64,000 nt of DNA, taken from positions 186,001 through 250,000 of the forward strand of contig NZ_CADIJP010000003.1 in NCBI RefSeq assembly GCF_902859725.1, read 5' to 3'. Source of the stretch: Achromobacter mucicolens. Lineage in GTDB: Bacteria; Pseudomonadota; Gammaproteobacteria; Burkholderiales; Burkholderiaceae_B. The notes below the pieces were generated by a model. That model was not told the DNA's origin and searched no databases. It saw only the letters and a list, made by a program, of their open reading frames with translations. This document shows positions 33,004-41,675 of this stretch, piece after piece (within the stretch, counting starts at the first letter, position 1; each line of letters begins with the position of its first letter). A program made the translations under genes and the position numbers.

Positions 33004-35604
33004 TCAGCGCCTGAACCCGCCGCCGCCCCTGAATCCGCCAAACCCGCCGCCAAAGCTGCGGCCCTCCATCCCGCGCCCCTGCCATCCGCCTTCGCCACGG
33101 CCTTGCCAGCCGCCCGCGGATTCGCCCATGCGGTTTTGCCAGCCGCCGCCGTTCATGCCGCCCGCCGGCTGCGTCGAATAATCGCGCGCCTGGCGCTGCG
33201 CGTTCAGGTAGTTGGACTGCGTGTTCGGCTGGACCGGCTGCCAGCCCGAGGACGTGTGCTGCTGCCAGCCGTTGTCGTTGTGTTCGTACACGTTGCCGTT
33301 GTGGTCCGCGTACACGTTGCCGTTGTTCCACGCCATGCCGCTGCCGGTGTTGCGGTTGTAGGTGGCGCCGCGCCGGTCGACGCTGTCCGCGCCCTGCCCC
33401 GCCGTGCCGGTCGCGCCGGCGGCGGAATACGTGGTGCGGCCGGTGTCGGCATTGGTGCGCACGTTCTGCCGGCCCGCAGCCCATTGGCCGTCGTCGTTCT
33501 CGACCGCGCCCGCGCGGCCCGCGCCCGATGCACCAGTGACCGGGTCGGTGTAGGCGCCCCGGCGGCCCGCCGCGGCATTGCCCGTGTATTCGTTGTAGGC
33601 CGCGCCGCGCGTGCCTTCGAAGGCGGCGCCGGTTTGCGGGTTGTAGCCTTCGGCGTGCGCGCCCTGCCATTCGGTGCCCGTCCAGCCATTCCACCCGGCC
33701 GCGTGGGTGACCGTGCCGGAACCGCCCCACGCGCCGTAGACGTCCACCTTGTTCACGTCGACGCCGCCCCAATAGGGCGCGCCATAATACGGGCCCCAGT
33801 AAGGCGCCGCCCCGCCCCAGGCTTCGGCTGCGGCAAACCCGAAGGCAAAGCCCGCCGCGGAATCGAAGGCCGCGTTGTAGCCATAGCTGGGCGGATAGCC
33901 GACCCAGGTGTTCTGCACGATCGTGGGCGGGTAGGAATAGCCCGTGCCGTAGACAACCGTGCCGTCCGGCGCGACGACCACGCCCATGTAGCCCGGCGAA
34001 TAGCCGAACACCACGCTCTGCGGCGTCGAGCCATAGACCTGCACATAGGTCACGTAGTGCAACGGCGAAGTGGCGGGAATGGCGTAGATGGCCGCGGGCA
34101 CATGGTCGGCCACGCGCCACGGTCCGGTGGGCGAATCCGACACGAACCACACCGCATGCGACAACGCGTAGTAACGGCCTTCGGCCTGGATGACCGGTAC
34201 CTGCGAATTGGCCGCGTAGTGCAGCGTCGTGCCCTCGATGGGGCGCAGCACCGGCGCGCCGCCGGCGTACTCGACCTGCAGCCTGGCGGCGCTGCGCGAC
34301 ACGGTTGCCGTCTGCGGAATGGTCGATGCGATGACGGCTTCGCGGGCCTGCGGCGTGCCGGGCACCGACACCAGCACCCCGCCCTGCGGATCGCGCGCCG
34401 GAATGCGCGCGAAGTCGCGCGGCAGGTCCTTGCCCGGCACATACGACCACGGTCCCTCAAGCCGGGGGCCGCGGAACCAGCGCCCCGACACAAGCAGGTA
34501 ATAGCGGTTGTCGCCCGGATTCATGAACACGGCGTGGTCGGCATTGGTGACCGACAGCAGCGAGGTCCCGGGCACCGGCCGCAACTCGGCCTGGCCGATC
34601 GTGATCAGAAGCTCTGCCGGCACCGTGGACACTTCGACATCGGGCGCGCGATGCGGCGCCTTGCCGTCATGCGGCATCAAGGGGTCCGCCGCAGGGCCGC
34701 GCCGTGCGGCGTCGGCGGCGGCCAGCAGCGCGGGTGACGGTTGCGCCACGGTGCGCCAGGGCCCGTTGATGCCGCCCGCGTCATACCAGTGGCCTGCCGC
34801 CTGCAGGTACAGACGTCCGGCGTTGTCGCCCAGAATCAGCGCGCGGGTGTTGACGACGCGGCGCCAGCCCGGCGTGCCGGGCAGCGCCGTCCACGCGGGC
34901 GGGCCGTCGACCAGCACCAGGATCGCCGGGACCGTGCGGTAGACGATGCGTGGCGGCGTGTTGTCCACGGGCACCGTCTTGGTGGCCGGGTTGTTCTGCG
35001 ACAGCGCATAGCTCAGCTGCAACCCGTCCAACGGCGTGACCACGCCCTTGGGTGGAATACGGGCCTCCAGCTCGCTGCGCAGCCGCGCGGCCTCTTGGGG
35101 CGCCGTCGGCACCTGCACGCGTTCGATGCGTATGTCCGACAGGCGCACCAGCCCGGCGGGCTTGTTCACGTCGGCGCGCGCGGAGAATTCCGCGACGCCG
35201 TAGGTCGGGTTGCCCTTGGCCGGCCCCACGGCGACGGCCATGCGGCCGGACAGGCGGTCGGCGGTCCAGGTGTCGATCTGCGGCTGGTAGAGCTCGACCC
35301 GCGCGCCGTCCGGCGCGGAAAAACTGCGCGGCCATTGCAGCGCGCGCGCGGCGGACGAATCGGGTTGGGGTTGGCCGGCGCCAGGCTGCGCGGCGGGCTG
35401 GACCGCGCCCGGCGGGGTCGCGGCCGCGGCGCCGGACTGGCCGGGACTTTGCGGCTGCGCGGCGGCGCCGAAGGCCAGCGTCGTTCCAGCCGCCACGCCC
35501 AGCATCACCCGCGCAATCCGCAGCCGGTGGCCGGTATCGCAGAAAGGGGCAGGCAAGCGGAAAAGCCAGGCATGCAGATGCAGCCATCGGGACACGCCAT
35601 GCAT
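33004..35604 (-). CDS. large exported Gly/Asn/Trp-rich protein (often named 'carbohydrate-binding family V/XII')
   Basis: An 866-residue protein with a long n-region and hydrophobic stretch (about residues 30-50, ending FGAAAQ), then an Ala/Pro/Gln-rich linker. The middle part has repeated GRWFRGPRLEGPW- and AVWFVSDSPTGPW-like units (ligand-site-like W/Y clusters). From about residue 560 the chain becomes extremely rich in Gly, Tyr, Asn and Trp, with G-Y-x-P and N-x-x-T-G repeats, and it ends in a Gly/Phe/Arg-rich tail. The name used in databases is not backed by a known activity. AGGAG lies 6 bases before ATG 35604. It is divergent from the injection-system operon. Confidence 0.75.
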   Translation of the reverse strand: MHGVSRWLHLHAWLFRLPAPFCDTGHRLRIARVMLGVAAGTTLAFGAAAQPQSPGQSGAAAATPPGAVQPAAQPGAGQPQPDSSAARALQWPRSFSAPDGARVELYQPQIDTWTADRLSGRMAVAVGPAKGNPTYGVAEFSARADVNKPAGLVRLSDIRIERVQVPTAPQEAARLRSELEARIPPKGVVTPLDGLQLSYALSQNNPATKTVPVDNTPPRIVYRTVPAILVLVDGPPAWTALPGTPGWRRVVNTRALILGDNAGRLYLQAAGHWYDAGGINGPWRTVAQPSPALLAAADAARRGPAADPLMPHDGKAPHRAPDVEVSTVPAELLITIGQAELRPVPGTSLLSVTNADHAVFMNPGDNRYYLLVSGRWFRGPRLEGPWSYVPGKDLPRDFARIPARDPQGGVLVSVPGTPQAREAVIASTIPQTATVSRSAARLQVEYAGGAPVLRPIEGTTLHYAANSQVPVIQAEGRYYALSHAVWFVSDSPTGPWRVADHVPAAIYAIPATSPLHYVTYVQVYGSTPQSVVFGYSPGYMGVVVAPDGTVVYGTGYSYPPTIVQNTWVGYPPSYGYNAAFDSAAGFAFGFAAAEAWGGAAPYWGPYYGAPYWGGVDVNKVDVYGAWGGSGTVTHAAGWNGWTGTEWQGAHAEGYNPQTGAAFEGTRGAAYNEYTGNAAAGRRGAYTDPVTGASGAGRAGAVENDDGQWAAGRQNVRTNADTGRTTYSAAGATGTAGQGADSVDRRGATYNRNTGSGMAWNNGNVYADHNGNVYEHNDNGWQQHTSSGWQPVQPNTQSNYLNAQRQARDYSTQPAGGMNGGGWQNRMGESAGGWQGRGEGGWQGRGMEGRSFGGGFGGFRGGGGFRR

Positions 35605-35759
35605 ATCACGCTCCTTGAGGTTCGAACCGCCTACCCGAATGAAAGCGGGCGCCGCCGCTTCGGGTTATACGCCAGCGGGGCCCCGCGTTCAATGGCGGCA
35701 AGTTCCGAGCTGACCGCGCCCTGAATAAGAAACAGATCGTTAATGCCGTTAAAAAGCTA

Positions 35760-35788
35760 TTGATCGCATCAGACAGAACTTCTATAAC
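35760..35788 (+). promoter_or_regulatory. probable main promoter of the injection-system operon
   Basis: TTGATC (35760-35765), a 17-base spacer and TATAAC (35783-35788) make a near-consensus sigma70-type promoter in an AT-rich patch that stands out in the 387-base gap (35605-35991). The leader from about 35795 to the sheath start at 35992 is about 200 bases; it ends with GAAGGAG as a ribosome site. Nothing else was recognised in the gap: no regulator gene and no clear operator palindrome. The short open frames in the leader lack support. Confidence 0.6.
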
Positions 35789-35991
35789 TCGTTCCTACCA
35801 GGGCTTGCTGCTTTTGCCCGATTGCCTTTCCGCTGCAATCCAACTAGAGCGGCGCAACGCCCGCCAACCCGCGCAAGCCTCGCGCGAATCGCCAGCCCTT
35901 CCTGCCCCGCTCAAGCGGCGCGCTGGCGGCTCTCTAAGCCTCTCCTGCGGCATGGACTTCCCGTCCGGACAGCCGCGCGAAGGAGCAGCTC

Positions 35992-38274
35992 ATGGCCCTT
36001 ACCCTGTCCCATCCCGGGGTTTACATCCAGGAAATTCCCAGCGGCGTTCGCACGATTGCCGGGGTCGCGACCTCGGTCGCCGCCTTCCTGGGAGCGGCCC
36101 CGCGCGGTCCCGTCAACAAGGCGGTCCGGATATTCAGCTTCTCCGACTATGAGCGCGCCTTTGGCGGGCTTGCCGACGATTCCGAGCTTGGTTATGCGGT
36201 GCGCCAGTTCTTCGTGAACGGCGGCACGGATGCCTGGGTCGTGCGGGTGGTCAAGGAAGCATCGCCCGCGCAGCGCGTCCTGCGCAGCGCCACGGCGGTG
36301 GACGTGCTGACGGTCCGGGCGCTGGACCCCGGCGTGTCCGGCAACAGCATCCAGGTGCGGGTGGACTACGCCACCGCCGTGCCGTCCAGCACCTTCAACA
36401 TCCAGTTCATCCGCGCCAGCGATGGGCGGGCGGAAAGCTATGCCAACGTCTCTCTGAACGCCAAGGACCCGCGTTATCTGCTGGACCTGGTGCAGGGCGT
36501 ATCTCAGCTTGTCAGGCTGGAGCGGATGCTGTCGCAGGGCGCGCTGGACGCGCTGCCTGCGGGCACCAGCGTCAGCGGCATGTTGGGCGACGTACAGACG
36601 CTGCTGGACGCGACGCACACCGATTTCCGCGTGGCCGTCAACGGGCTGGAGCCCGTCGGCGTCAGCATCGCGCTGCCCGGCGACATCGCGGGCGGCACCG
36701 CGACGCAGCGCCTGACGGCGCTGGCCGCCGCGATCCAGGCCAAGGTGCGGGCGCAGGCGATGGGCCGTCCGGCGCTGGCCAATTTCACGGCGGCGCGCAG
36801 CGGCAACACCCTTGTCATGACCTCCGGCGCGGGCGGCGAAAACGCCAGCGTGCGCGTGCTGCCCGGCGCGCGCAACAACGCCGCGGGCGTGCTGATGCTG
36901 GGGTCGCTGGCGGGCGGCGTCGAGACCGACGGCGCGGCCATCATCCGCCCCGCGCCCACCCCCGACGCGGCCACGCTGACCAGCGACACCTTCGGCGCGA
37001 CCGACCTGGACGCGTTGCCCGACGCCACGCACACCAGCCTGCGCATCACGCTGGACGGCCTGGGCCCGGAACTCGTAAGCGTGGGCGACGCCAGTGCCGC
37101 GGGCGGCTCGCTGGCCGCCAAGCTGGAAGATGTGGCGGCGCGATTGCAGGCCGCGGTGCGCGCGCTGCGCCCGGGCACGCCCGCCTTCCGCGACTTCACG
37201 GCGCGGGTGCAGGGCAGCACGCTGGTGCTGGCCAGCGGCTCGCGCGGCATGGGCTCCACCATCGCGGTGGCAGCGGCCCCGGCCAACGATCTGGCGGCGT
37301 CGCTGCATCTGATGGCGGGCGCCGTCGCCTCGCCCCCGCCGGTCGACGCGCTGCTGGAAGGCGGCACCGAAACGCCGTACGGGCCGGACGACGTCTATGC
37401 CGCGTTCATCGGCAGCCGTGCGCTGCGCCAGGGGCTGTATGCGCTGGAAGACGCCGACATATTCAACCTGCTCTGCCTGCCCGCCATCACGCACGGCGGC
37501 GTCCTGGCCGACGCCGCGTCGTACTGCGAGGAGCGGCGCGCCTTCATGATCGTGGACGCGCCGCCCACGGCCACCGATCCCGCCTCGATGGTCGCCGTGG
37601 CCAACGGCACCGCGCTGCCCAAGTCGGATCACGCGGCCGTCTACTACCCGTGGACGTACGTGTCCGATCCGCTCAAGAACGGCAAGCCGCGCCTGGCGCC
37701 GCCCTGCGGCACCGTCGCCGGCCTGTATGCGCGCACGGATGGCAACCGGGGCGTATGGAAGGCCCCCGCGGGCACGGACGCCAACCTGACCGGCGTCGTC
37801 TCGCTGGCCACCACGCTGACCGATGGCGAGAACGGCAGCCTGAACCCGCTGGGGGTCAACTGCCTGCGCACGTTCCCGGTGTACGGCGCGGTCTGCTGGG
37901 GCGCGCGCACGCTGCGCGGCGCCGACCAGCTCACCTCCGAATACAAGTACGTGCCCGTGCGGCGCCTGGCCCTGTACCTGGAGGAATCGCTCTATCGCGG
38001 CACGCAGTGGGTGGTGTTCGAACCCAACGACGAGCCGCTGTGGGCGCAGATCCGCCTGAACATCGGCGCGTTCATGAACACGCTATTCCGCCAGGGCGCC
38101 TTTCAGGGCAGTTCGCCGCGCGAGGCCTATCTGGTCAAGTGCGACCGGGAAACCACCACGCAGGACGACATCAATCGTGGCGTGGTCAACATCCTGGTGG
38201 GGTTCGCGCCGCTCAAGCCCGCCGAGTTCGTCGTCATCAGCATCCAGCAACTGGCCGGCCAGATACAGGCTTGA
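35992..38274 (+). CDS. eCIS contractile sheath protein
   Basis: The 760-residue sheath subunit that wraps the tube and contracts. The N-terminus LSHPGVYIQEIPSGVRTIAGV and the following TSVAAFLGAAPRGPVNKAV and NGGTDAWVVRVV are classic phage tail-sheath text. The C-terminal domain (about residues 595-760) has NPLGVNCLRTFPVYGAVCWGARTL and the final FAPLKPAEFVVISIQQLAGQ. Between them, two copies of an inserted domain are visible, about residues 200-300 and 340-435 (DATHTDFRVAVNGLEP and DATHTSLRITLDGLGP), making this sheath much longer than Afp2-4 (about 350-470). First gene of the operon; 67 bases before the tube gene. Confidence 0.95.
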   Translation: MALTLSHPGVYIQEIPSGVRTIAGVATSVAAFLGAAPRGPVNKAVRIFSFSDYERAFGGLADDSELGYAVRQFFVNGGTDAWVVRVVKEASPAQRVLRSATAVDVLTVRALDPGVSGNSIQVRVDYATAVPSSTFNIQFIRASDGRAESYANVSLNAKDPRYLLDLVQGVSQLVRLERMLSQGALDALPAGTSVSGMLGDVQTLLDATHTDFRVAVNGLEPVGVSIALPGDIAGGTATQRLTALAAAIQAKVRAQAMGRPALANFTAARSGNTLVMTSGAGGENASVRVLPGARNNAAGVLMLGSLAGGVETDGAAIIRPAPTPDAATLTSDTFGATDLDALPDATHTSLRITLDGLGPELVSVGDASAAGGSLAAKLEDVAARLQAAVRALRPGTPAFRDFTARVQGSTLVLASGSRGMGSTIAVAAAPANDLAASLHLMAGAVASPPPVDALLEGGTETPYGPDDVYAAFIGSRALRQGLYALEDADIFNLLCLPAITHGGVLADAASYCEERRAFMIVDAPPTATDPASMVAVANGTALPKSDHAAVYYPWTYVSDPLKNGKPRLAPPCGTVAGLYARTDGNRGVWKAPAGTDANLTGVVSLATTLTDGENGSLNPLGVNCLRTFPVYGAVCWGARTLRGADQLTSEYKYVPVRRLALYLEESLYRGTQWVVFEPNDEPLWAQIRLNIGAFMNTLFRQGAFQGSSPREAYLVKCDRETTTQDDINRGVVNILVGFAPLKPAEFVVISIQQLAGQIQA

Positions 38275-38341
38275 GCCCGGCGTGCGGCGGCGCCGCTTGC
38301 GGCCCGCAACGCCCGCCGACCAGGGTTACCAGGAGATTGCC

Positions 38342-38866
38342 ATGGCGCAGTTCACCGTCAATCCGCAGCGCTTCGACCCGTACAAGAATTTCAAATTCCG
38401 GGTGAAGTGGGATGGCCGCTATGTGGCCGGCATCAGCAAGGTGTCGGCGCTCAAGCGCACCACCGAAGTGGTCGAGCACCGCGAAGGCGGCGACCCGTCC
38501 AGCGGACGCAAGTCCCCCGGCCGCAGCAAGTACGAGGCGGTGACGCTGGAGCGCGGCGTCACGCACGACCGCGAGTTCGAGCAGTGGGCCAACAAGGTGT
38601 GGAACTTTGGCTCGGGGCTTGGCAGCGAGGTGTCGCTGAAGAACTTTCGCAAGGACATCATCATCGAGGTCTACAACGAAGCCGGGCAACTGGTGCTGGC
38701 CTACAAGGTGTTCCGCTGCTGGGTGTCGGAATACCAGGCCATCCCGGATCTGGACGCCAACGCCAACGCCGTCGCGATTCAGACCATCAAGCTGGAAAAC
38801 GAAGGATGGGAGCGCGACTACGAAGTTGCCGAGCCGTCCGAACCGAGCTTTGTCGAGCCGGCTTGA
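38342..38866 (+). CDS. eCIS inner tube protein
   Basis: The 174-residue Hcp-like tube subunit (phage T4 gp19 family). Typical text is NFKFRVKWDGRYVAGISKVSAL, RKSPGRSKYEAVTLERGVTHD, FEQWANKVWNF and the end SEYQAIPDLDANANAVAIQTIKLENEGWERD. The tube forms the cargo channel inside the sheath. Only one tube gene and one sheath gene occur, unlike Afp, which has several paralogues of each. ATG 38342 is preceded by AGGAG. The intergenic 67 bases before it contain a GC-rich potential hairpin that might adjust tube over sheath expression. Confidence 0.95.
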   Translation: MAQFTVNPQRFDPYKNFKFRVKWDGRYVAGISKVSALKRTTEVVEHREGGDPSSGRKSPGRSKYEAVTLERGVTHDREFEQWANKVWNFGSGLGSEVSLKNFRKDIIIEVYNEAGQLVLAYKVFRCWVSEYQAIPDLDANANAVAIQTIKLENEGWERDYEVAEPSEPSFVEPA

Positions 38867-38878
38867 TGGAGCGCCGTG

Positions 38879-39604
38879 ATGAACGCCCTGATCGAATCGC
38901 AGATGCTTGCGCTGTGGGAGGCAGGCCGTGACCGCCACCCGATAGATCGTGGCCTGCGCGCGCTGGCCGTGGCGATGCCCGGCGTGGAGGTGGCGTCACG
39001 GCCGGTCGGATGGCGGACGCTGGCATTGCTGCGCCTGCGGCGCGCGACATTCGGCGCGCGGCTGCCGGCCTGCGCCGATTGCCCGGCGTGCGGCGCGGCG
39101 ATGGCGTTTGACCTGGATCTGGCCGCGCTGATCGAGACCCTGCCCGCGCCGCCGGAACGCGGGTCCGCCGAACCCATGTTCGACGCGCACGGCGCCGCCT
39201 GGCGACTGCCCAGCAGCCGGGACCAGGCGCACGCGGCGATGGCCGCCGACAGCGAAGCCGCGCTCGCCCTGTTGCTGCGCGCGTGCCGCGTCGGCACACC
39301 GCCCGAGGCCAGCCTGCCGCAAGGCGCGGCGCTGGCAGACATCGAAGCGCGCATGGAGGCGCTGGACCCCGCCGCCAACATCGAGCTGTCATTGCGCTGC
39401 GCCGACTGCGCGCACGCCTGGTCGGCGGCGTTGGATGCCGACATCTGCCTGTGGGACGACATCAGCCTGTGCGCGCGCGGCCTGTTGCGCGACGTGCATC
39501 GCCTGGCGCGCGCCTACGGCTGGACCGAGCCGCAGGTGCTGGCGCTGGGCCCGGCCCGGCGCGCCGCCTACCTGGCGCTGGCCGGCAGCGAGGCCATGCC
39601 ATGA
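38879..39604 (+). CDS. gp26-like baseplate protein with two Cys pairs
   Basis: A 241-residue protein of the T4 gp26-like base plate group (PF12322-like) typical of eCIS operons. The helical N-terminus (QMLALWEAGRDRHPIDRGLRALA) is followed by two zinc-ribbon-like Cys pairs, CADCPACGAAM and LRCADCAHAW, and the conserved end TEPQVLALGPARRAAYLAL. It likely takes part in assembling the baseplate. The GTG at 38876 and ATG at 38879 are adjacent; ATG is preferred for its spacing (7) to GGAG. The stop overlaps the next start (ATGA). Confidence 0.8.
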   Translation: MNALIESQMLALWEAGRDRHPIDRGLRALAVAMPGVEVASRPVGWRTLALLRLRRATFGARLPACADCPACGAAMAFDLDLAALIETLPAPPERGSAEPMFDAHGAAWRLPSSRDQAHAAMAADSEAALALLLRACRVGTPPEASLPQGAALADIEARMEALDPAANIELSLRCADCAHAWSAALDADICLWDDISLCARGLLRDVHRLARAYGWTEPQVLALGPARRAAYLALAGSEAMP

Positions 39605-40386
39605 GCGGATTCCTGCGCCAGTTGGCCAGCCGCAGCCTGGGCACCGCCCCGCGTCTGCGCAGCGCGCCGTCGCCGCTGGCGGCGGCGCTGCATGGCGTCG
39701 TGCCGCAGGATCCGTTGCGCGCCGACACGCAGGATCAGGTCAGTCACCTGGCCGGGCACGATTCGGCCGCGCAGGCCGGCAGTGGCTTGGCGGACACCGG
39801 GAACCGCCTGGGGCAGAGGTTTTCACAAGGGGCGGCTTTCGGGGCACACGGACATGCCGACGAGGCGGCGGATGTGCATGCACGCGCCACCGGGCGCGAA
39901 GCGGCGATGCCGCAGAGGCACTTTATTGCGAGCGCGCCAGTGACCGATGCCGGTATGCGAACGTCCGGCGCGCCGCAGCGCACGGACGCGGCGCGCCCGC
40001 CATTACGCCGCCCGATCGTGCCCGATCCGGGCGATCGGGATTCAATCTCCCTTGAGGCGCAGCGGCCCATTTCCGCAATCGTGACGCCGCCCGCTCGCAC
40101 TGAGTCCGAAACATCGATGCACGCCGCGCCGCCGATCACCGATGTTGTCAACGCACCGGCGGGCACCAATGCCGCCGCCGAAGAAACGCAGCCCGACCAT
40201 GCCGCACGGCGCGACGCCGCATCCCCAGCGTCTCGTCCCGCCGAGCAATCGTCCACGCCCGACGTGCACATCACCATCGACCGCCTTGAGGTCGCGCCTC
40301 CGCCGCCGCGCGCCGCGGCCGCTCCACGATCGTCCGCGCTCTCGTTGCGCGACTACCTGGCCGCGCGCCGCGCGGGGCTGCCATGA
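39601..40386 (+). CDS. disordered Ala/Pro-rich eCIS protein with a conserved C-terminal motif
   Basis: A 261-residue protein, mostly Ala, Pro, Arg, Thr and Asp with low complexity from about residue 30 to 215, predicted disordered. Only its last ~45 residues look folded: DVHITIDRLEVAPPPP then SLRDYLAARRAG. I recognise this ending (a short strand with 'I.R.EV' plus 'SL.DYL..R') as a feature of the variable gene placed between the gp26-like and DUF4255 genes in many eCIS loci. The function is unknown. Overlaps by 4 bases with both neighbours. The base composition of its middle part is less GC-rich than the flanks. Confidence 0.75.
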   Translation: MSGFLRQLASRSLGTAPRLRSAPSPLAAALHGVVPQDPLRADTQDQVSHLAGHDSAAQAGSGLADTGNRLGQRFSQGAAFGAHGHADEAADVHARATGREAAMPQRHFIASAPVTDAGMRTSGAPQRTDAARPPLRRPIVPDPGDRDSISLEAQRPISAIVTPPARTESETSMHAAPPITDVVNAPAGTNAAAEETQPDHAARRDAASPASRPAEQSSTPDVHITIDRLEVAPPPPRAAAAPRSSALSLRDYLAARRAGLP

Positions 40387-41675
40387 GCAACGCGCTGGCG
40401 ATCGCGGCGGTCACTGCCGTCATCAAGGACCTGCTCGACTCGGGCATGATCGACCACGCCGTGACGGACACGCTGGGCGCGGGCGTCAAGGTGTCCGCGC
40501 TGGCCCCCGACGCCGTGTCGCTGGACAACCAGGAAGACCCGCAGCTGAACCTGTTCCTGCATCAGGTAACGCCCAACGCCGCATGGCGCAATGCGGCGCT
40601 GCCGTCGCGCGATGCCGCCGGCGACCGCATCGCCAATCCGCCGCTGGCCCTGGACCTGCACTATCTGCTGACGGCCTATGGCCGCGCCGAACTGCAGGCC
40701 GAAGTGCTGCTGGGCTACGCCCTGCAACTGCTGCATGAGTCGGCCGTGCTGCCGCGCGAGGCCGTGCGCCGCGCGCTGGATCCGGACGTGGTCGACGGCG
40801 CCATCTTGCCCACGGTGTACCAGAGCCTGCGCGGCGCGGATCTGGCCAGCCAGATCGAACTGTTGAAGATCACGCCCGCGGCGCTGGGCGCCGAAGAGAT
40901 GTCGCGCCTGTGGTCCGCGCTACAGGCCCACTACCGGCCGACCGCGGCGTTCCAGGTGTCGGTGGTGCTGATCGAATCGCGCCGGCCCGCGCGCGGCGCC
41001 CTGCCCGTGCTGACCCGCGGCGAGGCCATCCCCGGCACGCCGCGCGACCGGGGCGTGCTGGTCTTTCCCGGCCTGACGCCGCCGCTGCCCACGCTCTTGT
41101 CCGTGCAACCGGCGGGCAGGCAACCGGTTGCCGTGCCCGGCGGATCCGTGACGCTCGTGGGGCATCATCTGGACGGCCTGGCGCGGCGGGTGACGCTGCG
41201 CCACTCCACGCTGGACGCCGAGCGCGACGTGCCGGTCGAGGCCGGCACGGATACCTGGCTGCGGCTGACGATGCCGGCAGACCTGCCTGTCGGCCTGTAC
41301 CGCGTGCATGCCCACGTGCAGGCCGCGGATACCGGCGTGCCGCGCGACAGCAATCAGCTTGCGCTGGTGCTGGCGCCCGAACCCGTGCTGCCGCCGGCCT
41401 CGGCCACGCGCAACGGCGGCACGGTACGCATGACGCTGGGCATCGCGCCGCCGCTCTTGCCCGGCCAGGCCGCCAGCCTGCTGTTGGGAGACCGGGAACT
41501 GCCCGCCGAACCCGCAGCCGCGCCCGCCAGCGCGCTCATCTTCGAATGGCGCGACGCGCCGCCAGCAGGTACGCGGTTTCTGGCGCGCCTGCGGGTGGAC
41601 GGCATCGAAAGCCCGCTGGTGGACCGCGAGTCGGTCCCCGTCCGCTACCTTGACCGCCAGATCGAGCTGCCATGA
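40383..41675 (+). CDS. DUF4255 tail-terminator (cap) protein, Afp16/Pvc16-like
   Basis: A 430-residue protein. Residues 1-190 are the DUF4255 domain (IAAVTAVIKDLLDSGMID, SLDNQEDPQLNLFLHQVTPN, ALDLHYLLTAYG, ALQLLHESAVLPREAV), found in Afp16-type proteins that cap and stop tube/sheath growth. The rest adds two Ig/TIG-like beta-sandwich segments (LPTLLSVQPAGRQPVAVPGGSVTLVGHHL and a similar one near residue 360), an extension compared with Afp16 (about 290). ATGA overlaps at both ends. Confidence 0.88.
   Translation: MSNALAIAAVTAVIKDLLDSGMIDHAVTDTLGAGVKVSALAPDAVSLDNQEDPQLNLFLHQVTPNAAWRNAALPSRDAAGDRIANPPLALDLHYLLTAYGRAELQAEVLLGYALQLLHESAVLPREAVRRALDPDVVDGAILPTVYQSLRGADLASQIELLKITPAALGAEEMSRLWSALQAHYRPTAAFQVSVVLIESRRPARGALPVLTRGEAIPGTPRDRGVLVFPGLTPPLPTLLSVQPAGRQPVAVPGGSVTLVGHHLDGLARRVTLRHSTLDAERDVPVEAGTDTWLRLTMPADLPVGLYRVHAHVQAADTGVPRDSNQLALVLAPEPVLPPASATRNGGTVRMTLGIAPPLLPGQAASLLLGDRELPAEPAAAPASALIFEWRDAPPAGTRFLARLRVDGIESPLVDRESVPVRYLDRQIELP

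Noticed and set aside
35760-36152. 130-residue open frame across the eCIS leader and sheath start
   Set aside because: It begins at a TTG inside the -35 box, runs out of frame into the sheath gene and has no recognisable protein features.
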